64,000 nucleotides of DNA from Carettochelys insculpta. Taxonomy: Eukaryota > Chordata > Testudines > Carettochelyidae. Each line of letters opens with the position of its first letter. Positions within the stretch are counted from its first letter, which is position 1. Below the pieces are notes generated by a model. The model had not been told where the DNA came from, searched no databases, and saw nothing but the letters and a program-made list of their open reading frames with translations. Where the stretch lies: positions 41,286,001-41,350,000 of the forward strand of contig NC_134147.1 in assembly GCF_033958435.1 (NCBI RefSeq), read 5' to 3'. Positions 32,555 through 43,559 of this stretch are shown here, piece by piece. A program made the position numbers and the translations under genes.

Positions 32555-33606
32555 GTAAAAATCCTGTCTGAGGCATCCCTAGCATCTCTTTGCCCATTAC
32601 GGCCTGGTTTTATAGTGACAGCTACACTTTTTAATGCATTCCGTTTTAATGCATTTTACTAGCTTAAATGGACACCAAGTCAGAGTTTCCATAAATGTCC
32701 ATAAGTAAAGCTTTCAAAAACTCTGCTAAGTCTCATTTTCTCACAGGTCTAAATCCTATTGGTTTTTGAATGCTAGTGCCAGTTTTGAAATGGAACTCAG
32801 GCCCTTTAGTTAAAGATGCACATCTAAAAGCTTTTGTCCAGGTCTGTGTGACTAACACATCCTCAGATTAGTTATGGGGAGTGAAATTAAAAAATCTAAA
32901 CCAGACTGCATCTTTTGTTGCTTGTTTGGACTTCGACACTAACTGGGTCTGTTTGGTATCATTTTCATGTTCCAGCTGTGATATTTGGAAATTTTTCAAT
33001 AAATAGGTTTTTTTTTTGGTTTTTGCTTTGTTTTTTAAAGTTGTTCCTCTAAAGTTTATAACACCTTAAGCTCTTTGAAGTTTCAATTTTCCAATTGTTC
33101 TGAAAGTGATCTGGGCTTGGGGTTGTGTTTTGGGGTGGATGGCACCTTTATGTAAGTGGAGAGGAGATAGGTCCCGTTTTTCTGAAGTGTAACACTTTCT
33201 GTATTAAAAAGTCCTTCCGACTTTAATGGCCGCAAAAACCTGAAATCAGTCCAGTCTTTCCCATAGATTAGCCACTCTTTTCCTCTACCTCTTTATACAT
33301 TTCAGCTGATTTGTGGAGGCTAAAGAACTTAGTTGCCTCTGTTTCCCAACCACTTAGTCATTTATATCTGGTTCTAAATGTCTGCAGTTGTGATAGGTAA
33401 ACTGGGGTTTAGAGTCTTGGCTGTACTGGGAAGTTAACGCTTAAGGGCACAAGTCCTCATGTGACCCCGCTGGGTAATAAACAGCATGAAGGTACTTCAA
33501 ACTACATGGCAGCTGTCCCTTTTAAGGTAACATACCCAGAGAAGACTAATTTAAAAATAAAATGGCAGAGCTGAATGTAATGATATGATGATGATTCTCT
33601 CAATAG
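32555..33606 (+). other. FRMD4B: FRMD4B intron (1052 bp)
   Basis: The donor is gtaaaa and the acceptor ...tctctcaatag. No recognisable repeat of length occurs inside. It contains T-rich patches near 33008-33040. Confidence 0.8.
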
Positions 33607-33701
33607 CCCAAACTTTTGTCTCGGGAGTTATTGGATCTGGTGGCATCACATTTCAACCTCAAAGAAAAGGAGTATTTTGGGATAACGTTTATAGATGATA
33701 C
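33607..33701 (+). CDS. FRMD4B: FRMD4B coding exon (FERM F1 lobe)
   Basis: 95 bases between AG (33605-33606) and the strong donor ACgtaagt. It starts in phase 0 and ends in phase 2. The peptide PKLLSRELLDLVASHFNLKE KEYFGITFIDD T is the central part of the FERM F1 (ubiquitin-like) lobe; the last Thr codon is split across the intron. SRELLDL and GITFIDDT fit FRMD4B, while FRMD4A has AKELLDL and GIAFTDET, from memory of the families. Reading frame and phase join cleanly to the exon at 37141. Confidence 0.92.
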
Positions 33702-34343
33702 GTAAGTATCTGTTTCTTTTTTTAAACAATGGGTGAAATGCTTGTTGCAAGCCAACGTCTCAGTCCATCCTGCAAAGCATAGGGGTTAGACTCCAAGCCA
33801 AGCCACAGTGTTCTAAAGGTGACTCCCACTTTCAAAAATGTTTTCCTCCCCCACAGAAAGATCCTCTGCTGAGTCAGGATGATGCACTATGAAAAAAACA
33901 GAAGGGCAGTTCTATAAAATCCCCCTGGGGTTTATTTTACCCTTTCTTATGTGTCTTACAAATGAAAAGTGGGAAAGTGGAGTCAGTATTCTCACTTCCA
34001 CACGTGAGCTTGCTCCCGCATCCTATTCTGTGCCTAAAAAAATTTGGGGAATAGGGAAGTATTTTTAGTATTAATCAGTTGCATCATTTCAAGGGCAGCA
34101 GGATTGTAGGTGGGGAAGGGCAATGCCTTCCTGAAGTGCCTCACCTGGCTTTGCCCATGCTCTGCTGGGGCTGCCCCCAGTGCTGCACAGCTGCCTAGCA
34201 CTCGGGGGACAAGGGGAGGCTGCAGCTTTGCCACTCGCCTGGAGCTCCAGGGTCTGTGCTATCTTGGGCTGTGGGCCAGCAGCCCCATTGTGTGAGGGAT
34301 AAGGTGGAGGGAGTGGGCAGAGGCCAGGGGCCAAAATGGGCTT

Positions 34344-34375
34344 GGGGGGGGGGGAGGGGGCAGGGCGGGGCTGGG
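34344..34375 (+). other. G-quadruplex-prone tract
   Basis: Runs of G11, G5, G3, G4 and G3 are separated by one or two bases, which meets the usual four-run G-quadruplex rule on the coding strand of the FRMD4B intron. This is sequence potential only. Confidence 0.6.
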
Positions 34376-34664
34376 AGTGCTAGCCTTCTCAGACTCTGGG
34401 ATCACCTACCACCCATACATCATTTTGTGTTTTCTGGCCTCAAACCCAGTATAAGCAAATCTTTAATTCCAAACTAGTATAGTAACAGAGAAATATGCAG
34501 TCAGATAACATAGTAATAAACTCTCCCTGTTTCTGTGCCTTTTGCTTATTTTTGTAGTAGTCTAAAACCACTCTGTAGTCTGCCAAAAACAGCCGCAAAA
34601 GTAGCATGCGTTTTAACTCCACAAATTCCTCCGTCACCCGGTTGCTGGTGACCTCCTGTCTGAC

Positions 34665-34738
34665 TAAAAACAAACAGTCCTGTAGTACCTTCAAGGCTAA
34701 CAAATTCCTTTTATGAGGTAATGAGCTTTCATGATCTT
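34665..34738 (-). mobile_element. Penelope 3' end fragment
   Basis: ACAGTCCTGTAGTACCTTCA, AGGCTAACAAATTCC and GAGGTAATGAGCTTTCATGA match the 3' terminal region of the Penelope element at 29222-29290, in the same orientation. It breaks off where the larger element continues with GGGACAGACCC. Confidence 0.65.
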
Positions 34739-34933
34739 GTTCCTGGTTTTTTATTACCAGGGCTGACATCCCTGTCATACCTAGAACATGTCTTGCCCCT
34801 TTCGGCACACATCCAGTCGCTGTAGGTTACAGGAGATCAACCTTCTTCCCATTGTACAAAGCTGTGCTTCAACCCTTCCTGGGGCTCTGTGTATGGGGTA
34901 GGAGGAGGGATAGTGGAAGATGCTCCTTAGAAT

Positions 34934-35272
34934 GAGGGATATTAAAGATTAACCAGTTAACTGGTGTGGGCTAGAAGCAGGCGCTGCAGGCGGGAGCGCT
35001 CCTGCTGTGCTGGCATAGCCCTGTTTGCAGCGGCCCTTGAGGGGAGAGTCACCTGGGGGGAACCCTCCAGCCCAGTTGATGGGCTGTTTCAGCCAGGATG
35101 GAGCATGTCCCCCACCCGGAACAGCACTGCAGGCACGGAAGCGCCAGTTGGGCTGGAGCAGCCCCTGTCCCTGGCATGCTGTGAGTGGGGCACTTCAACC
35201 TGGCAGGAGCAGCCCCCCCAGTCCGGTTAATTGTTTAACCAGTTAACAATTAAACAGGATTTTACACCCCTA
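34934..35272. mobile_element. hAT-type MITE with perfect 8-bp TSD
   Basis: Identical octamers CTTAGAAT at 34926-34933 and 35273-35280 bracket a 339-bp element. The left end is GAGGGATATTAAAGATTAAC; the right end in reverse complement is TAGGGGTGTAAAATCCTGTT. The termini contain TTAACCAGTTAAC and its inverted counterpart, and the interior is about 300 bp of GC-rich filler. An 8-bp duplication and A/GGG termini fit the hAT superfamily. No transposase is encoded; proline-rich frames inside are by-products. Confidence 0.8.
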
Positions 35273-35280
35273 CTTAGAAT

Positions 35281-35723
35281 GTCGTGGCAGCTGGACACCA
35301 CCTGTGCATGAGGTGGGCTGCTTCTGAAGCCCTGCTTGGCCCTGCCCACGGGTATGTATTCTGGAGAGCTGCTTTCCTCTTGGGGACAGTTTTTAGACTG
35401 TTTTTGTTATATCCTGGCCCTTTCTATTGTTGGAAAATGTTTTCTTCCAGCATTTCTTCTACAAATACCTCTGGGCTGATGTTTATATTCCTCTCTAGAG
35501 AACTGCTACAAGACTTTTCTTGTGTTTGTAATTGCTTAGTGGCAGTCTCATCTGCTGAGCTGTTCCAAAGCACTGCCTGGGGGTGTGGGTGTATCGAAGG
35601 GGCTGCCAGTATCCTGAAAAAGCATGCAGAAATTTTGACAAATCCCAGAGAATTTATAGCTATCTGCTAAAGTCACCTGTACCCTCCTACATGCCTGCCA
35701 GCATTGGTAGTGTGAGCCCATCA
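35281..35723. other. Unassigned intronic stretch
   Basis: This lies between the hAT element and the CTCF-type motif. No repeat or exon was recognised. A 128-codon plus frame (35284-35670) has no recognisable domain. Confidence 0.45.
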
Positions 35724-35738
35724 CCAGTAGGGGGCAGT
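35724..35738 (+). promoter_or_regulatory. Perfect CTCF-type core motif
   Basis: CCAGTAGGGGGCAGT matches CCASYAGRKGGCRSY at all 15 positions. It lies about 1.4 kb before the exon at 37141, on the + strand, between a hAT element and a CR1 copy. CTCF is a chromatin loop and insulator protein. Occupancy cannot be inferred from sequence alone. Confidence 0.5.
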
Positions 35739-35754
35739 CAGCACTCTACTCTGT

Positions 35755-36290
35755 GCTGGTTAGGCCTCAGCTGGAGTAATGTGTCCAGTTCTGGGCACTG
35801 CAGTTCAAAAAAGTTGCGGAGAAATTAGAGAGGGTCCAGAAAAGAGCGACAAGAATGATTAAAGGGCTAGAAAATGTGACCTATGAAGAAAGGCTGAAAG
35901 AATTGGGCTTGTTTAGTTTGGAAAAGAGAAGATTAAGGGGAGGCACGATCGTGGTTTTCAGGTATCTAAAAGGGTGTCATTAGGAGGAGGGAGAAAACCT
36001 GTTCTTTTTGGCATCTGATGATAGAACAAGAGGCAACGGACTTAAACTGCAGCAAGGGAGGTTTAGATTGGACATTAGGAAAAAGTTCCTAACTGTCAGG
36101 GTGGTCAAACAGTGGAATAAATTGCCAAGGGAGGTTGTGGAATCTCCATCGCTGGAGATATTTAAGAACAGGTTAGATAGATGTCTATCAGGGATGGTTT
36201 AGACAGTACTTGGTCCTGCCATTGGGGCAGGGGGCTGGACTCGATGGCCTCTCGAGGTCCCTTCCAGTCATAGTATTCTATGATTCTATG
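35755..36290 (+). mobile_element. CR1 LINE 3' end
   Basis: GCCTCAGCTGGAGTAATGTG, GAGAGGGTCCAGAAAAGAGC and TTTAGTTTGGAAAAGAGAAG lead into the ORF2 end, then the 3' untranslated part CTCGATGGCCTCTCGAGGTC and the diagnostic terminal repeat ATTCTATGATTCTATG at 36275-36290. It is 5' truncated, as is normal for CR1. Confidence 0.9.
36008..36202 (+). pseudogene. CR1 ORF2 C-terminal fragment
   Basis: The 64-residue frame includes LDIRKKFLTVRVVKQWNKLP and PSLEIFKNRLDRCL, the conserved C-terminal end of CR1 reverse-transcriptase polyproteins. It is the tail of a truncated copy and not a separate gene. Confidence 0.85.
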
Positions 36291-37140
36291 GTGTTTCAGC
36301 TTTAGGCCTTTCCCAGGCTAGCATCTCTCATGGATCACGAAGGACCTGTCCTGGTGAATGCCCAGGGCTAAGTGCGGGGAAGACCACATCCCCTCATTCT
36401 GTTCCTGCTTGTTACTAAAGATTGTGAAGGTCCCTGGAGATGCTGAACTGGTGCAACCAACTCAGTCTTCAGTAACAGAGACTGTACAAGTGCCTATGGT
36501 TGAGTGACTACACTGACAGGCTGCGCTGTGAAATGTGGACACCGTGCCATTTTCTTTGATTTGACTAGACAATTATCAGAAACCAGCCTTACATCTTGGG
36601 CGGGGGCGTCTGTGTCACTACTCAGATTCTGGGAAGTTAAACCACTGCAGACATACTAGGTCTGGAAGCAGTCTGTTTCAGCCTTGCAGTCCAGATCCTC
36701 AGCTGGTGTAAGCTGGAGTGGTTCTTTCACAATCAATGCAGCTTCTTCAATTTAAAAGTAGTGTGGGATCTGTTTAAATTGGGGCAATGTCAGTTCTTCT
36801 GAACTTCATGGCTCATCTTCATGTGACATGTTTAGAATGGAGGTGTCCTTGGTTTCCTCCAAGTCCTTGGTGTGAAGCATATTGATGTTGGAAAGTTCTG
36901 GTTAAAAAAAAATAAATAAAACAGACATTTGGCCAAATCTTGTCTGCTGAGGAGTTGAAAGTTTTGTCCCTGACTTCAGCGAGAACAGGATTTCTTGGCC
37001 CTGCCCTTTGCCAAGTGCCCATTTAGCAAAGCGAGCGCTGACGGGTATCTGTTTTAGTATTATTAATGGAACTTGTTCCTCTCCACCCTATGCTTCCCAC
37101 CTCTTCTCTCCCTACTCCTCTCCCCTATTTGTTCCTACAG

Positions 37141-37233
37141 AGGCCAGAATATTTGGCTACAGTTGGATCATAGAGTTCTGGACCATGACTTGCCCAAGAA
37201 ACCAGGTCCAGCAACTTTGTACTTTGCAGTTAG
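37141..37233 (+). CDS. FRMD4B: FRMD4B coding exon (end of FERM F1 lobe)
   Basis: 93 bases between AG (37139-37140) and donor AGgtgagt, phase 2 at both ends. The first base completes the split Thr. The peptide is then GQNIWLQLDHRVLDHDLPKK followed by PGPATLYFAV and a split Arg. This closes the ubiquitin-like F1 lobe. DHRVLDHDLPKKPGP is the FRMD4B version (FRMD4A: DRRVLEHDFPKKSGP, from memory). The exon does not appear as one long ORF because its frame changes at the splice sites. Confidence 0.93.
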
Positions 37234-38292
37234 GTGAGTATTAAGTGTTTTCTATGAACTACATGGAAAAATGACCGGCTTGGGTTATTATGACCATAGC
37301 TTTGTATTTGAAAGGGTTGATAACTAATTTGATAGAAGAAATAAAAGTAAAAGTCAACGTGTTATTTTTTAGAAAGCAATTTACTCTTGGATAAATACTG
37401 TTTAGCTGTAAGATACTTGGGAAGTTTGTTTGTTCCCTTTGAAAAACTAAATGAGATTTTATTAAATTAAACAGAGATTGTCAATATTTTGAAAAGAATC
37501 CTATGCTTCAAGAGCTCCCTTGCCTGAATTGTTACTAACAACTTTGATGCGTTAAACTGAACTAATTCTTATTGATTACATTTACTTTTCTCCATTTAAG
37601 CTGACTGGTATTATTTTATATTTCAGTCAGTCTGGCTGATCTTTTCCACTCTCCAGTACTAACGTGTCACAATTTCTTATTAGGTTTTTGCTAAGTTAAA
37701 TCTTTTGCAATACACCTGGAAGAATAGCAATTTGTGTAGCATGAGTAGGTAGGTACCACAAGGCTGCACTGTTTGTGGTTAGGACCTGGTAATGGGTAGT
37801 TCAAAATCAACAGTACCTGGTGTACGCTGCATATTCTTTTATTCTTGTTAGTTTTTTTTGTAGCTTCTCTCCTTCTCCTGTTCTTTAGACCCAAAACCTA
37901 AAATAAGTTTATTTTTCATTAAATATTTTTTAATTATAGACCTTTCATCCCTCTTAAATATTCAATGCCATTGACTAGGAAAATAAGAGACTGAATTGGA
38001 ATATCAAATGTTAGTCACGTATGTGGCCATGGGGTAAAAATACTGTCACTGACTTGGCCATCGAATCGGTCACATTACTAATTTTCCCCGGTCTTTCATG
38101 AAACATAAACAAGTCTGTTCAGTGAGCTCCATGTGTCCAGAACCATGTGCCCTTGGAGAGATTGAACTAGCCTTGGGCTGCTCGGATGTCAGCACACAGA
38201 CTGTGCACAGCCAGTTCAGGAGTGGAGGTAATCACAGTCTTCCTGCACTGTGCACAGCTTGGCTGGGGCTGAAGATCTAGGCCAGAACCTAA

Positions 38293-38884
38293 GGCTACAT
38301 CTACACTACCAGATAAATTCGATGTTATTAAATTCAGGTTTTATAACTCTGGGTTTTGTAAATTCAATGGTGAATATCCTCACTTCCCCACAAAGTCCAC
38401 ACCAAGTCGACTTAATGCTGTCACAGTGAATGGCCAAATATTGACTGTTGCAGCAGTGCATTATGGGAACCTATCCCACAGTTCCCTCAGTCCTGCATTC
38501 TGTGCCTTCCCCCTGGGCCCTGCTGCACCCCCACTGCCACCGGCAGCACTCACCCTGCTGCCTAGTTCCTGGGCCCCTCAGCTTGCAGGAGCTGGGAAAC
38601 TGACTGGCATGGCTGCGCCTGGCTTGCCGGAGCCAGGTGCAGCAGCGCCATTCAACCTCTAGAGGCTAATGAATTCGATTCAAAGACATGGCGCTTCCAC
38701 ACCAGCCTTCATTTGAACTTTTAAATTCAAACTTGACGCTACGCCCAGCCGGTTTCAATGATGTTATGATATCGATATTAGTGCTCCCTATGTCGAGCTA
38801 ATGGTATTTCAGTGAAGCCAGTCACTTGGTACAATCGATCGAACTGCCTTACATTTGAATTTATCTGGTAGTTTAGACATAGCC
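38293..38884. mobile_element. Harbinger-like MITE with TAA duplications
   Basis: The element starts GGCTACATCTACACTACCAG with ATAAATTCGATG and ends in the matching inverted form (...GAATTTATCTGGTAG, TTTAGACATAGCC). TAA lies directly outside on both sides (38290-38292 and 38885-38887), the target duplication expected for PIF/Harbinger. The termini are long inverted repeats rich in ATTCGAT and AAATTC. The middle is a GC-rich, non-coding insert. Confidence 0.85.
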
Positions 38885-41800
38885 TAAGATACAGAAATGT
38901 TCTTTACAAGGTAGAAGACGGAAAGCCCTGAAAGAGTTAATACAGAGGGAAAGAGCTGACTTAGGAGGAGAAGCTGCTGACATCTGATTTTAAGCCCAAA
39001 TACTTAGGGATAGAGTTTGCCTCTTAAAAACTGAAATAAATTATTTTCAAATGAGCAAGTAACTAGTGCATGGAGAGGCCTTCCAAAGGAGAAGAGGACA
39101 GAGAAATACTTGACCATAGACAAATTATATAGCCCCACAGAAAATATGTATTCTAAGACAGGAGCCTTTACAATCTGTATGTATTTTGCCACAATGAAAC
39201 AGTAGTTGTGACGTGTAAGCGATGGTGCGTTTTTGCACCAGGGCACATGCCTTGGGTGGTTAGCACCCACACGCTTATCTCTTCTCAACATATGTGCCTT
39301 GTCATCTCCTATTCTTTAATTAAACCCAGATACAAGGCATCAAAATGCTTGATACAGCACTGTGCACTCACAATTTCAGCGGAAAGGCAGGAGTGGGGGA
39401 GGGGCAGGGGCAGAGAGAAGCTAGAGCGCTGTGTTCAAACTTGGTAAAACACAGGGTTGGCCAGGGTCTGTGCAGGCCATATGGCTTTAAAATTCAGCTT
39501 CGGACCAGAACTGGGGTAGAAATGGTGCTGGTGTTTCTTACTGCACATCTCCTGCCAGTTTAACTCCTTGTGGTTTTTGGTTTTAACAAGCCTTGTGGCC
39601 GCTTGTCACATTTTTTTGTCTATATTTATTTATAAATTGCTTGGTTTTGCAATAGGTGCATGGAACAGCCACGTCATAAACGCAGCCAGTTTCAGTTCCT
39701 GGCCTGAGGTAAGGGGCCAAGGAGATTGGCTTGGGGTGAATGCGAACATTCGCCTTTTGTGCAATATGCCATCTCCAACTCTTTAACATCTTTGCCAGAG
39801 GAAATTAGCATCCTCCTTGTTGGGCTTTTATAAAGCCTTGTTTGTCTGTCAAGGTCAGCTCTTCGGGACAGGGACTGAGGGGTCTGTTGTAGCTGAAGCA
39901 CCTGTCATGACTGCACATACTATAAAACAGCATTTGGAAGTACCGTACAGTAGTTTTGCAGTGTCAAGTTGCATCCCCTAGAGTCAGGCCTGTCACCAGG
40001 GGAAGGAAGGGAAGGCAACTGCATAGGCGCTGGGCGTTTCAGAGAGGCCCAGAGCTCCAGGCCCCTTTGAAATGCTGCAGGAGTGTCACTTTGCCAGTCC
40101 GTGCAGCTTCTGAGGGCTGGATGAAGGCAGGGGACTCAGCTCTATGTTCTGGACAGTGCTAAGGGCTCACTGACCTTGTTCCTGACCCTTCTGCCTGAGG
40201 CTGAACGTTTCCAGGGGTGTAGATCTGGGCTGTCAACACCTTGAACTCTGGGCAGCAGGGCCAAAGGCCACTGTGGGCATGAGGGCAAAGTCTCCTGGGA
40301 TTGCCGAACTGTTTTAAGTGGCAGTGTTAGGCACACTGGATTCCTCGTATAGTTGGGAATTGTGCCAGGCAATGCACCATCAGGTTCTTAAGATTTGGAC
40401 AACTTGTCCCACCATTTACAGTGTCTCTAATTTTAATGAATCCTTTTCAAAACTTTTCCAGAGATAAATGTACACGGGGCAAGTCAGGCAACTCACCTTA
40501 TAGTTAAAGAAAGTCGCATGTAAGTCCTTGTTGTCAGACAGCCTATTCACTGTTTCTTTCCGGTGCCAAAGTACTAGCATTTACATGAGTTTAGTTACCT
40601 AGGGCCTGATTCTGATACCATTCACCTAGGTATAAAAGTGTGAATAATTTCCTGAAAGGCAGCAGAATTATATTGGTGCGGAAAGGCTGAGCGATCAAAC
40701 TAGACCCAGAGCCTCGCTCTGTGTTGGGGCTGTGCCCAAAAGTGAAATGAATTAATAATCAATTAAATATAATTTTGGACCAGCTCTTCTGAGAAATAAA
40801 TGCCTCCAGGCAGGTGCCAACCACCCTTAACTCTAATTACTTGGAGGGTGCTCAGCATCTCTCAGGATCAAACCCTTACCATCTGTGAAGTGCACCATGA
40901 ATGCGAAGTGCCATTAAAATGTTAAGTGGTGTTATCGTCATTAAGAAAGCTAGATTGTACAGTTTACATTACAACAAAATGTGAAGGAAAAATGGTGCTT
41001 TCAAGAAATCAAATGGGTTTGTAAAATGTCAATTTCTTGCACATTTCCCATTTTTAATGATTTTTTTTTTTAAATGGGTTTAGCTACTGTGGAGAAAAGT
41101 TCTCTCCTTTTACTCTTCACACAGTCACCTTTTCCTAAAGAAGAAAATATCAAGTTGAGACACTGACTTTTCCCATATAGCAATTCAATTTTTTGTTGAA
41201 AGCTGAAAAATTTTCAGAGTTTTGAACTAACCAACAAAGATTAATTATCCTTTTTTCAAAAATATTCCCAATAGAGGCTTTTTTTTTACAAGCACCAGTC
41301 ATTAATAAATTCAGTGTTGTCTCACTCACTTTTCAATGCCAGATGTAATTCATAGCATGTGTAACAATTCAGTGCTGTAAGCAGCCGTCTGTTTAGAAAT
41401 GATGAAAACTGCTGCATTAGAGCAGCAGCCTTCAGTTTTTTTTCCCAGGCTGCAATAGATCTTTTCTCTTTAGAGTATGGGAGGGCAGAGTGTCATTGAC
41501 TCAGACACACCTAGTTATGGCCTGCCTTAGACTCATGGCCCCCAGGATGGGAACTCTTGCATTGCAGTAATGAAAGACAAATGGGAGATTGCTCCCTTCA
41601 GGTTTAGTTAATATTGTTGTCTTAAGTCAGCCATAAATTCAAAACAGTCACATGTGATATATGCAATCAATTAAAAACAGTGCAGCTTACCAACACAGCT
41701 ATAAAAGGCTATTTCTTTCTAGGTTGATGACAGCTTAGGAACAAAACCAGACGGCTTAGGAAACAAAGCTCAAGCATGTTATTGTCTTGGCGCACATGCC

Positions 41801-42329
41801 TGTCATCCTTTGAACATCCTTATCTCTGTGGTCCAGCATTTCTTGTTTGCGCTGCGGAAATGGGAATGAACAGCATGTCCCCCAGAAGAAATAAGACGCA
41901 AACAAAGTGTGGGAAGAGCCTTCCTCACGCAAAACAGTGAAAGAAATTGTAATGGCTTGAGTGAGATCACAGGGGGGTTTATGGCTGAAATGACACATGC
42001 CCATGCTATACAGTTGTGACCCAAACTTGTGCCCAGCTTCCAGAACCGTGCCTCTATTTGCATTTTGTAGCCTGTAAGCACTGCTTGTGTTGAAATGTTG
42101 GAAACCCCTACATTTTAAGAGGTGGTGTAGAAGTGGAGAGTGGTCTAGAAGTTGAGCCTAAGGGGCTGACTGCTAGGTGACAAGTGTCCTCAGGCCTCCT
42201 TGAAATCAGAGAATCAGGTTTCCCTTTCTTACTGGTTCAAGCTGGGAGTAGATCCACTGAAGTCAGTGGAGAGCCACCAGTTTAAGTTCAGTGTGGGTAG
42301 GCTTCCTTTATTTGGGTGGACACTGAGAT

Positions 42330-42540
42330 ACTCAGCATCTCAAAAGATGAGGTCTTAGGACTCCAAGGCTCTGTGCTCAGCTCTGCTCCAGTTCACTTGT
42401 GGGCTTAGGCACTCTCTTAAACCTCTCTGAACTAAGTTTTCCTATCCATAAAATGGGTATAAGAATTTCTTGCTTGTGGGAGCACGATGAATAACTGAGT
42501 GCTGAGATCCTTATGTGAAAGGTGTTCTAGAAATGTAAAC
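42330..42540 (+). repeat. MIR-like SINE
   Basis: CTTAGGACTCCAAGGCTCTG, CTTAGGCACTCTCTTAAACC, CCATAAAATGGGTATAAGA and GTGTTCTAGAAATGTAAAC follow the MIR order. The head is weak. Confidence 0.6.
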
Positions 42541-42667
42541 AAAGGCCCCACATCAAGAAAGTAACACTTTTCAGAATGGCATTCTGCTCTGTTTTCATTT
42601 TTATACTGTGCTCATCACCATAGTATCTGAGCACCTTCCTGTAGTGTGCTAAGCAATATATACCTAT

Positions 42668-42862
42668 CTCATAGAGCTGGAAAGGATCTTCAGAGGTCAT
42701 CCAGTTGAGTTCCCTGCACTTATAGCAGGACCTATCACCATCCCTGACAGATTTTTAAAATCCATTTGCCCTAGTCCCCTAACTGGCCCCTTCAAGGAAT
42801 GCACTCACAAGCCTGGCTCTAGCAGGCCAATGCTGTAACTACTGAGCTATCCCTTGCCTGCT
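42668..42862 (-). repeat. Cry I-type turtle SINE
   Basis: Read on the minus strand: GGGATAGCTCAGTAGTTACA (A box), then a B-box region GCTTGTGAGTGCATTCC, then GGGGCCAGTTAGGGGACTAG, TCAGGGATGGTGATAGG, AACTGGATGACCTCTGAAGA and a CR1-like end. The copy is nearly full length. A tRNA-Phe-like sequence lies 45 bp beyond its head on the same strand. Confidence 0.8.
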
Positions 42863-42907
42863 CGAAGCAGTCACAAGATGCTCCACAGCCTCCATTACTA
42901 GGAAGTC

Positions 42908-42981
42908 TGCTGAAGCCCCAGGATTGGGCCAGCAACCTTTAGATCTTCAGTCTAACATGCTCCCAGCTGAGCTACTTCAGC
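42908..42981 (-). tRNA. tRNA-Phe(GAA)-like sequence, probable pseudogene
   Basis: The reverse strand gives a 74-nt cloverleaf-like sequence. It has a perfect 7-bp acceptor stem (GCTGAAG/CTTCAGC), a perfect anticodon stem (TTAGA/TCTAA) and loop CTGAAGA with anticodon GAA at 42946-42948. The A-box is TAGCTCAGCTGGGA. It is degenerate in the D stem (GCTC against GCAT) and in the T arm: loop CCCAATC instead of TTCGATC, and one extra base before the acceptor. Either a decayed tRNA-Phe gene or a tRNA-derived retrocopy is possible; transcription is unlikely to give a working tRNA. Confidence 0.65.
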
Positions 42982-43281
42982 AGCTATGACTAGTATCTCT
43001 CAGGTGGTGTTTTTTCTCAAGTCAGTGAAACCAAAGCATATGCATACATGAAGTACAAAAGTGCTGTACTGAGTTAGGGCCAAAGTGAAGACTTTGTAGT
43101 GGGCAGTTAAATTCCACAGAGTCGCACTTTTGGAAAAAACAAAAGCAAATGCCTGGCAACATTTAGCAGGTTTATTTAAAAAGACAGCATTTGGTTTTGG
43201 CTAGGGTAAGGCAGAAGTGTTCACAGCATGCACACATTTCTTTTCCGCTACAGGAGTTTTAAAACGAACACACTAAGGTAA

Positions 43282-43530
43282 GGTCTCCATTAGTGCTTTT
43301 GTTAGTATAACTCCATATAACGTACATCTCTGAGGGGGCATGTAAACATACAGCCCTGAGTGGCATATGTTACTTCAGTAAAGCACCAGTGTGGACAGTG
43401 CAGTGTTGGCCAGAGGCTGACAGGAGAGCTCTCTCCTGTTGCCATAAAGCAGCTACACAGGAGATGTTACAGTGGCACAGCTGCATCCGTACAGCTGCAC
43501 CACTGTATGGCCTCTAGTGTAGACAAGGCT
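43282..43530. mobile_element. MITE flanked by TAA
   Basis: The left end GGTCTCCATTAGTGC and the right end CTAGTGTAGACAAGGCT are approximate inverted repeats of the TGTCTACACTAG terminal type. TAA trinucleotides sit outside (43279-43281, 43531-43533). The interior contains AGAGCTCTCT and CAGCTGCA palindromes and no coding capacity. Confidence 0.6.
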
Positions 43531-43559
43531 TAAGTGTAAACAACTTGGGATAACATAGG

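Larger units (their letters stand above)
33702..37140 (+). other. FRMD4B: FRMD4B intron (3439 bp)
   Basis: The intron runs from gtaagt to a pyrimidine-rich acceptor (CTCCCCTATTTGTTCCTACAG). It contains a G-rich tract, a Penelope piece, a hAT element, a CTCF-type motif and a CR1 3' end, all listed separately. 36291-37080 shows only a short 'gatcctcagctggtgtaag' relic near 36690-36720. Confidence 0.8.
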
